Assembly: GCA_002686595.1 (NCBI GenBank)
Contig: NYXZ01000014.1
Coordinates: 1 to 36,536 of the forward strand
Source of the DNA: Planctomycetota bacterium
GTDB taxonomy: Bacteria > Planctomycetota > UBA1135 > GCA-002686595
DNA length: 36,536 nt
Reading direction: 5' to 3'
Part shown: positions 31,618 to 36,536 of the stretch, in pieces
Layout of the letters: every line of letters starts with the position of its first letter
Numbering within the stretch: the stretch's first letter is position 1
Program-made: the position numbers and the translations under genes
The notes under the pieces: generated by a model
The model's input: only the letters and a program-made list of their open reading frames with translations
Database searches by the model: none
What the model was told of the DNA's origin: nothing

Positions 31618-31624
31618 ATACTAT
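31618..31624. promoter_or_regulatory. Overlapping divergent -10 elements (ATACTAT)
   Basis: Plus strand: TACTAT, 6 bases, ATG at 31631 (leaderless layout, no Shine-Dalgarno). Minus strand: the same bases read TAGTAT, 26 bases before the dgt start. No good -35 is visible in either direction. Candidate bidirectional promoter. Confidence 0.45.
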
Positions 31625-31630
31625 GGCTTC

Positions 31631-32203
31631 ATGGAACAGACTCTTCGACCCCGCTTTGGTTTCACCTATTCCCTCCTGATCATCCTGGGCCTTGGCGGCC
31701 TAGGAGCCTGCGGCGATGCGCCCCAGCATTTGAGCGGACCACCGCCGGCGGCTCACCTCCCGGCCTCGCCCCATGGAGTAACCCCCACGGGAGCTGAAGA
31801 TCAGGTGGCCCTGGCCAATCCCCATGGGGGCACGGGCGAGGAGCCTGGCGAGCCCCTCTATGGGGGAACGCTGCTCCTTGAGGGCTCCCTGGCAACGGCG
31901 GAAACCGGCGGCATTTTTATTATCGGGCGCCAGGTGGAGAGCGGCGTGCTGACACTGGTGCGCAAGTACGAAATCGCCGAGGCGCTTCCCAGCGAAGATG
32001 GCACGGTGCGCATGTTGGAGTTCAGCCTCGACAACACCCACGGCATGGGAGGGGCGAGTGCCGCCCTGGCCCAGGAGATTCAACTGGTCGTGCGCTTCGA
32101 TCCGGATGGCCTGGTGGAGAGCAAGGAGGGCCAAGTGGAAGAGAGTCAGGTGGTGGCCACGGGCACCCTCGACCTTGAAATGACGCTCTCCGCCGGCGAC
32201 TGA
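31631..32203 (+). CDS. Predicted lipoprotein of unknown function
   Basis: 190 aa from the ATG at 31631. The N-terminus is a lipoprotein signal: a basic residue, the hydrophobic core 'SLLIILGLGGLG' and the lipobox L-G-A-C followed by Gly-Asp. A Pro/Ala-rich linker leads to a ~120-residue beta-rich domain ('GGTLLLEGSLATAETGGIFIIGRQVESGVLTLVRKYE', 'QLVVRFDPDGLVESKEGQVEESQVVATGTLDLEMTL'), which resembles a small sandwich fold, but I recognise no family. The track start at 31595 would lie upstream of the -10 element. The stop overlaps the next gene's start (TGATG), so the two are translationally coupled. Confidence 0.8.
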   Translation: MEQTLRPRFGFTYSLLIILGLGGLGACGDAPQHLSGPPPAAHLPASPHGVTPTGAEDQVALANPHGGTGEEPGEPLYGGTLLLEGSLATAETGGIFIIGRQVESGVLTLVRKYEIAEALPSEDGTVRMLEFSLDNTHGMGGASAALAQEIQLVVRFDPDGLVESKEGQVEESQVVATGTLDLEMTLSAGD

Positions 32204-32988
32204 TGGGGGCGGCGCGGGCGCCCTGGTTTGTGGAGGCTTTCCGCGCCTCCTACCGGGCCGTTTATCCGCACCGCGACCTGCAGGCGGCGCGCCGCGAGGT
32301 GGCGCACTTGTGTGGCCGTGGATTGAGTGGGCGCGTGCTGGATGCGGGCTGTGGATTTGGGCGCCACGCCATCGCCATGGCGGAACAGGGGTTGGATCCT
32401 TGGGGCCTGGATCTCTCGGAGGAGTTGCTGGCGGAGGCGCCGGGGGAGGAGGGCGGAGAGCGCCTGGTTGGCCGCTTGTTGCGGGGCGACCTGCGGCGCT
32501 TGCCCTGCGCCCACGATGCCTTTGATGGGATGACCCTGCTCTTTTCCTCTTTTGGCTACTTCTCGGATGATGAGAACTGGCAGGTGTTGGAGGAGGCGGC
32601 GCGCGTCCTGCGACCCGGAGGCCTGCTCTTTTTGGACCTCATGAATCCCCAGTTGGTGCGCGGCACGCTCGTGCCCCACAGCGAACGGCACCGGGCCGGC
32701 TGGACGATTACCGAACGGCGCAGCCTCAGCTCCGATGGGCGCCGCGTGCGCAAGCAGGTCAGGCTGCGGGACGCCGAGGGCTTGGAGCGAAGCTGGCGGG
32801 AGGATGTGCGCCTCTACGGGACGGAGGAACTCCTGGAGCTGGCCGAGGCCGCTGGCCTGGAGCTGGTGGGCGTCGAGGGGGACTACCTGGGGGGCATCTT
32901 CGACGCTCAGGCGGAGCGCCAGATCGTGTGCCTGCGCTCCGGACGCTATACTGATCGGGACCGAGCCGCGCCGACTATCATCCAATAA
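32203..32988 (+). CDS. Class I SAM-dependent methyltransferase
   Basis: 261 aa. The SAM-binding motif I is 'GRVLDAGCGFGRHAIAMAEQGLDPWGLDLS', with the acidic end of strand 2 in 'GLDLS'. Motif III/IV region is 'LRGDLRRLPCAHDAFDGMTLLFSSFGYF', and the post-motif is 'EEAARVLRPGGLLFLDLMNP'. The layout matches Methyltransf_11/25-type small-molecule methyltransferases; the substrate is unknown. The ATG shares bases with the lipoprotein stop (TGATG). The C-terminal half ('ERRSLSSDGRRVRKQVRLRDAEG...WREDVRLYGTEELLELAEAAGLELV') is the usual lid and C-terminal strand region. Cytoplasmic; no membrane segment. Probably in one operon with the lipoprotein gene and perhaps the acyl-CoA dehydrogenase gene. Confidence 0.86.
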   Translation: MGAARAPWFVEAFRASYRAVYPHRDLQAARREVAHLCGRGLSGRVLDAGCGFGRHAIAMAEQGLDPWGLDLSEELLAEAPGEEGGERLVGRLLRGDLRRLPCAHDAFDGMTLLFSSFGYFSDDENWQVLEEAARVLRPGGLLFLDLMNPQLVRGTLVPHSERHRAGWTITERRSLSSDGRRVRKQVRLRDAEGLERSWREDVRLYGTEELLELAEAAGLELVGVEGDYLGGIFDAQAERQIVCLRSGRYTDRDRAAPTIIQ

Positions 32989-33007
32989 ACCAGGCACCTC
33001 AAGAACC

Positions 33008-34246
33008 ATGCAGGACATTATCTTCAGTGAGAAGGCCCGTGAGCTGCGGGCCCTCGCCCGCCAAATCGCCGACGAACATGTGCGCCCCAAGGCCGCCCAG
33101 TACGACAAGGCCCAGGAGTACAACTGGGAAGCGAAGGAAGCGGTGGCCCAGGCTGGCCTGTTCCGGACCTGGATCCCGGAGGAGTACGGCGGGCACGGCG
33201 CCGGAGTGCTGGCCCTGGCCGGCGTGACCGAGGAACTGGCCAAGGCCGATTCCGGTTTTGGCGTGGCCTTTGCGGTGAATGCCCTGGGCTCCTTCCCGAT
33301 CATCCTCGGCGGCACGGAGGAGCAGAAGAAGAGATGGCTGCCCCAAGTGGCCTCTGGTGAGAAGATGGTGGCCTTTTGCCTCTCGGAGAAATTCGCCGGT
33401 TCCGATGCCAGTGGCTTGGCCGTGCGCGCCTATGAAGACGGCGACGAGTGGGTCATTTGCGGGGAGAAGAAGTGGACAACCAACGGGGGCGTGGCGGACA
33501 TCTACTCCGTTTTCTGTGTCACCGATCCGGACAGCAAATCGCGGCGCATCAGCGCCATTGTGGTGGAGAAGGGAACGCCGGGGTTTGAGGTAAAGAAGGT
33601 CGAAGACAAGATGGGGATTCGGACGGTGCCCGTGGTCGAGACGCACTTCGACAACGTGCGCGTACCCAAGGACAACCTGATCGGTGGGCGCGCGGGACTG
33701 GGCTTCCGGCATGCCATGGCGACCCTGGACTATGCCCGCCCGGGAGTAGCGGCCCAGGCGGTGGGGGCGGCCCAGGGCGCTCTCAACCTGGCCAACGTTT
33801 ACGCCAATCGCCGCCAGCAGTTCGGCAAGCCCATCTCCGGCCACCAAATGGTGACCAAGATGCTGGCGGACATGGCCATGAAAACCGAGGCGGCGCGTTG
33901 GCTGGTGTATGCAGCGGCGGCCTCCATCGACTCCACTGGTCCGGGTCCGACGGCGAGCAAGATGGCCGCCCTGGCCAAGTGCTATGCCACGGATGTGGCC
34001 ATGGATGTGGCCACGGATGCGGTGCAGGTCTTCGGGGGCTACGGCTTCATGGAGGACTATCCCATCGCCAAGTACTTCCGCGATGCGAAGATCCTCCAGA
34101 TCTACGAGGGCACCAACCAGGTGCAGCGCATGGTCATCGGGCGCCATCTGATACGTGAGGCAGCGGAGCTCGAGCCCCTGCAGGAGTTCATTCCCCAGGA
34201 GACGCAGGAGGAATACGCCCCCAAAGGGGTGGCGGCGGATGCCTGA
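33008..34246 (+). CDS. Acyl-CoA dehydrogenase
   Basis: FAD enzyme that introduces the alpha,beta double bond in acyl-CoA during fatty-acid or branched-chain amino-acid breakdown. 412 aa. The N-terminal helical domain ('LRALARQIADEHVRPKAAQYD'), the middle beta domain with the signature 'AFCLSEKFAGSDASGLAVRA' and 'GEKKWTTNGGVADIYSVF', and the C-terminal helical domain with 'RRQQFGKPISGHQMV' and 'VFGGYGFMEDYPIAKYFRDAKILQIYEGTNQVQRMVIGRHL' are all present. The Glu of IYEGT is the expected catalytic base. The track start at 32735 runs through the upstream methyltransferase in another frame and is rejected; the ATG at 33008 begins at the family's normal N-terminus. No Shine-Dalgarno site is evident, and the substrate chain is not predictable here. 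Confidence 0.93.
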   Translation: MQDIIFSEKARELRALARQIADEHVRPKAAQYDKAQEYNWEAKEAVAQAGLFRTWIPEEYGGHGAGVLALAGVTEELAKADSGFGVAFAVNALGSFPIILGGTEEQKKRWLPQVASGEKMVAFCLSEKFAGSDASGLAVRAYEDGDEWVICGEKKWTTNGGVADIYSVFCVTDPDSKSRRISAIVVEKGTPGFEVKKVEDKMGIRTVPVVETHFDNVRVPKDNLIGGRAGLGFRHAMATLDYARPGVAAQAVGAAQGALNLANVYANRRQQFGKPISGHQMVTKMLADMAMKTEAARWLVYAAAASIDSTGPGPTASKMAALAKCYATDVAMDVATDAVQVFGGYGFMEDYPIAKYFRDAKILQIYEGTNQVQRMVIGRHLIREAAELEPLQEFIPQETQEEYAPKGVAADA

Positions 34247-34539
34247 GGGCCGGCGCCCGGGCCGGGATTGGGCCGGGGCACCGGAGGTGGTGAGCGAGGC
34301 CAGCGGGCGCTAAAAGCCCCCGTGAGGGCCAAGGACCGATTATTAGGCCAGCAGGTTGCTTTCTTGGCCCCGTGTTGTACCCTTACGCAAGCGTAAGAGT
34401 ACAGCTGCGATGGGCTTTGCGGCGCGATGAGCGCGGCTCGAACTTGGGAATCTCAAAGTTCGGTCGGTGGGCATTTACGGCTCAGGCACGGTGCTGACCG
34501 GTGCCTCAGGATGCCCCCCCTCACCCCGGAAAGCTGGCC
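34247..34539. other. 293-bp leader/intergenic region rich in dyads before the sigma factor
   Basis: No supported ORF. Elements in order: GGGCCAAG/CTTGGCCC perfect 8-bp stem with a 29-base loop (34326-34370); a 28-bp near-perfect palindrome (34376-34403); GAACTT/AAGTTC stem (34440-34461); and a strong hairpin AGGCACGGT-GCTG-ACC(G)GTGCCT (34484-34506). The last lies 33 bases before the chosen start. This suggests transcriptional and possibly post-transcriptional control of the sigma factor. Confidence 0.5.
34376..34403. promoter_or_regulatory. 28-bp operator-like palindrome upstream of the sigma factor
   Basis: Half-sites TGTAC-n-CTTACGC and GCGTAAG-n-GTACA flank a central AA; only one position per arm fails to pair. 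A TTGTAC (34375-34380) and a TACAGC (34400-34405) at its edges could be -35 and -10 elements (19-base spacer), so a bound dimer would block the promoter. The regulator is unknown; TetR-family sites often have this form. Confidence 0.55.
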
Positions 34540-35748
34540 ATGCGCAGGCGATTTTGCCGCGTGACCATCACCATGAACTACGAGGGAAACAGTTTGAGAC
34601 AAACAGTCATCAGCCACGGGGACCTGGATGACAGGATTCGGGTCCTGGTCGAAAAAACCAGTGATGCAGGAGATGTTAGCTTGGCCGATCTGGCCAGGGA
34701 AATCGGCGCCGCGGGAGCGCAGTTAGAGGTGCGGGGGCATTGGCAGTGGCGCGACGAAGAGCGCAAGCAGCGTCCCTCGACCACGGCTTCAGTGGAGGAA
34801 CAGCTGCGCCAGGAAGTCGATCGCATCCGGCCCCTGTCACGGGAGGAAGAACAGGGTCTGGCCCGTCGCATGGAGGTCGCCCGCTTGCTCCTGGCCCAGG
34901 CCTTGGACAGTGAGAACCTCACCCACGAGGACCTGGAAGCGGCTTGGTGCTTTGTGCCCGAGCGCGGTTGGGAACAGTCCTGCGAGGAGTGCTCTGTGCC
35001 CCCCTTGGTTTGCCGCCGTTGGAAGGAGCTCCATGCCCTGCGCACGGAAATGGTGGAGCGCAACCTCTATCTCATTCTGCTCAATGTCGACCGCTATGCG
35101 CGCAATGCCGCCCAACGCTTGGATTTGATTCAGGAGGGTTCAATTGCCCTGTTCCGGGCAGCGGACGGTTTCGAATGGCGCCGGGGATTGCTTTTCCGCA
35201 CCTATGCTGTCCATTGGCTGAACCAGGCCTTCCGCAGCTTCTTGTACAACTTCGGGCGCACGATTCGAGTGCCGGTGTACTTGCAGAAGGCCAGCAAGCA
35301 TGTGCAGCGGGCCGCAGAGAAACTGGGTCCTGATCCCAGCGTCGATGCCATTGCCGAGTGCACTGGATTGACGGAGAGCGTGGTCGAATCGACGCTCAAG
35401 GCCCAACGCCCCACCTACTCTCTGGACCGTGCCCTGATCGATGGCGAAGAGGGTCACGACCTGGCCAATGCCATTGGGTATGAGGCCGAAGATGGGCCCT
35501 ATGACACATCCCTGGAAGACACCTCCCTGGAGGATGGGCTGCGCGGGGCCCTGGGCCGCTTGAATGAGCGTGAGCGCTTTGTGCTCGCCATGCGCTTCGG
35601 CTTGGAACGGGAACGGGATCACACCCTGGCGGAGGTGGCCCGGGAAATCGGTGTCAGCCTGGAGCGCGTGCGCCAAATCCAGATGCGCGCCATTGCCAAG
35701 CTGGACACGCCCTCCCTGCGCCGTGCCGTGGCCCCCTTTCTGAGTTAG
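34540..35748 (+). CDS. Sigma-70 family RNA polymerase sigma factor (group 2-like) with Cys-bearing insertion
   Basis: 402 aa from the ATG at 34540, which has GGAAAG 6 bases upstream; ATG 34573 is the alternative, and the track's GTG 34501 falls in a hairpin. Region 1.2 is 'IRPLSREEEQGLARRMEVARLLL'. Region 2 is 'YLILLNVDRYARNAAQRLDLIQEGSIALFRAADGFEWRRGLLFRTYAVHWLNQAFRSFLY', followed by 'GRTIRVPVYL', region 3 'DPSVDAIAECTGLTESVV' and region 4 'LNERERFVLAMRFGLERERDHTLAEVAREIGVSLERVRQIQMRAIAKL'. Between 1.2 and 2.1 lies a ~60-residue segment with 'SCEECSVPPLVC'. In 2.4 the consensus 'YATWWIRQAI' reads YAVHWLNQAF, so -10 recognition may differ from that of the housekeeping sigma. No anti-sigma gene is adjacent. 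Confidence 0.9.
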   Translation: MRRRFCRVTITMNYEGNSLRQTVISHGDLDDRIRVLVEKTSDAGDVSLADLAREIGAAGAQLEVRGHWQWRDEERKQRPSTTASVEEQLRQEVDRIRPLSREEEQGLARRMEVARLLLAQALDSENLTHEDLEAAWCFVPERGWEQSCEECSVPPLVCRRWKELHALRTEMVERNLYLILLNVDRYARNAAQRLDLIQEGSIALFRAADGFEWRRGLLFRTYAVHWLNQAFRSFLYNFGRTIRVPVYLQKASKHVQRAAEKLGPDPSVDAIAECTGLTESVVESTLKAQRPTYSLDRALIDGEEGHDLANAIGYEAEDGPYDTSLEDTSLEDGLRGALGRLNERERFVLAMRFGLERERDHTLAEVAREIGVSLERVRQIQMRAIAKLDTPSLRRAVAPFLS

Positions 35749-35762
35749 CCAACGGAAGATGA

Positions 35763-35779
35763 CCGGACGAGCGATCCGG
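35763..35779 (+). terminator. Short hairpin after the sigma factor gene
   Basis: CCGGA, 7-base loop, TCCGG, 15 bases after the stop. There is no U tract, so termination is doubtful. Confidence 0.25.
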
Positions 35780-35895
35780 CGGTGAAAGCAGACAAGCGGA
35801 GGGCGCTATCCACTTGTTTTCATGGGGGAAGATAGGGATCGGTGGGCAGACCACGGTAGCGTAGGCGTGCTATCCTGCTGCGCTGTTTTTCAGCC

Positions 35896-36536
35896 ATGGT
35901 CACACAGGAAGCAACAAACGAGAGCGTCGGCAGTGGGGAGCTCGGGCGCAAGCCCGCCTGGCTCAAGGTCCAGTTGCCCGCTGGCCAGGAGTACAAGAGG
36001 CTCAAGGATCTGGTGGCAGAGCTCGGTCTCAACACGGTCTGTGAAAAGGCACGCTGTCCCAACTTGGGAGAGTGTTGGCGTGGCTCCTCCGCCACCATGA
36101 CGCTCATGGTGCTCGGCGATGTGTGCACACGGCGCTGCCGCTTCTGTGCCGTGGAGACTGTCGAACGCGGCCGTGCCATTGACCCGCAGGAACCGAACAA
36201 TGTGGGCCGCGCCGTGGCGCGCCTGAACCTCTCCTATGTGGTCATTACCAGCGTTGATCGCGACGATCTGGTGGATGGCGGAGCCGCGCATTACGCGGCC
36301 TGCGTGGAGTCCGTGCGCGCCCACGCGCCGCGTACCGCCCACGCGCCGCGGACTATTGTGGAGACGCTGATCCCTGACTACCAGGGCGCGCAGCTGGAGA
36401 CGCTAATGGCTGCGCGACCGGCGGTCCTAGGGCACAATGTCGAGGTCGTCGATCGCCTGCAGCGCAAGGTGCGCGACGCGCGCTGTTCCCTAGAACGTTC
36501 GCTGGAAACCCTGCGCGGCGCCCGTGAACTGGCTCC
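35896..36536 (+). CDS. lipA: Lipoyl synthase LipA, 5' part (cut by window end)
   Basis: LipA is a radical SAM enzyme that inserts two sulfurs into octanoyl groups on E2/GcvH proteins. 213 residues are visible. The auxiliary-cluster motif is 'VCEKARCPNLGECW' (CX4CX5C) and the radical SAM motif is 'CTRRCRFC' (CX3CX2C), preceded by 'TLMVLGDV'. Then come 'YVVITSVDRDDLVDGGAAHYAAC', 'IPDYQG' and 'LGHNVEVVDRLQRKVRD', all in family order. The frame is open to the last base, so the ORF track missed it. ATG 35896 gives a normal N-terminus but has no Shine-Dalgarno site. An in-frame 18-base tandem duplication encodes AHAPRT twice just before the 'IVETLIPDY' strand; the usual family sequence has a single short turn there. 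Confidence 0.94.
   Translation, partial: MVTQEATNESVGSGELGRKPAWLKVQLPAGQEYKRLKDLVAELGLNTVCEKARCPNLGECWRGSSATMTLMVLGDVCTRRCRFCAVETVERGRAIDPQEPNNVGRAVARLNLSYVVITSVDRDDLVDGGAAHYAACVESVRAHAPRTAHAPRTIVETLIPDYQGAQLETLMAARPAVLGHNVEVVDRLQRKVRDARCSLERSLETLRGARELA
36321..36356 (+). repeat. In-frame 18-bp tandem duplication inside lipA
   Basis: GCCCACGCGCCGCGTACC is followed directly by a copy differing at three bases near the end (GCCCACGCGCCGCGGACT), adding one extra AHAPRT unit to the protein. The reading frame is preserved. Confidence 0.75.

Noticed and set aside
32146-34147. Long minus-strand ORFs (389 and 382 aa)
   Set aside because: Antisense shadows of the methyltransferase and acyl-CoA dehydrogenase genes.
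1-36536. tRNA, rRNA, integrase or transposase genes
   Set aside because: No T-arm motif or tRNA-like fold, no rRNA sequence, and no recombinase motif found by reading.

Overview
The window is a 36.5-kb, high-GC, gene-dense piece of a bacterial chromosome. It mixes housekeeping genes (pdxA, fusA, tex, ptsI, trmL, dgt, acyl-CoA dehydrogenase, a sigma-70 factor, lipA) with lineage-specific genes. I see no integrase, transposase, tRNA, rRNA or CRISPR. The phylum cannot be fixed from this sequence. Predicted lipoproteins and secreted proteins suggest a didermic or otherwise complex envelope. A deep-branching environmental lineage such as a Planctomycetota or Myxococcota relative is only a guess.

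Layout. 1-1050: end of a FliK-like gene and a small FlhB-C-terminal-like gene, closed by a hairpin shared with two convergent paralogous small membrane proteins (1049-1634, minus). 2089-5551 (plus): pdxA, then a radical SAM protein whose stop overlaps a TPMT-type methyltransferase. 5807-7288: secreted purple-acid-phosphatase-like enzyme. 7301-11542 (minus): two tandem SPFH/Band-7 membrane proteins followed by an exported PDZ protein with about twelve 'GDDxY' repeats. 11824-18937 (plus): an EF-G gene away from any str operon, a beta-propeller-like protein, a DJ-1/PfpI-fold protein without its nucleophile, and a Tex homologue with an acidic insertion and an RGG tail. 18941-21795: a small acidic ORF (minus), PTS enzyme I, and a protein made of four Myb/SANT-like helix-turn-helix units. 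21904-27880 (minus): a Y-family polymerase, a DnaE2-type polymerase and an amidinotransferase-fold enzyme, apparently one operon for lesion bypass plus an unrelated enzyme. 28024-28566: trmL. 28576-31591 (minus): GT-C glycosyltransferase and dGTPase. 31631-34246 (plus): lipoprotein, methyltransferase, acyl-CoA dehydrogenase. 34540-36536: sigma factor and the 5' part of lipA.

The most interesting regulatory signal is repeated. Several genes have a -10-like hexamer exactly six bases before the ATG and no Shine-Dalgarno sequence (13999, 28024, 31631, and 15100 with a weaker -10). In two of them a good -35 lies 17-18 bases further upstream. This is the layout of leaderless mRNAs, while other genes here (1634, 5807, 2089) carry clear Shine-Dalgarno sites. 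Other notable items are a perfect 14-bp palindrome between the polymerase operon and trmL, a 28-bp dyad upstream of the sigma factor, and the SPFH/PDZ-repeat cluster, the best candidate for an undescribed system.
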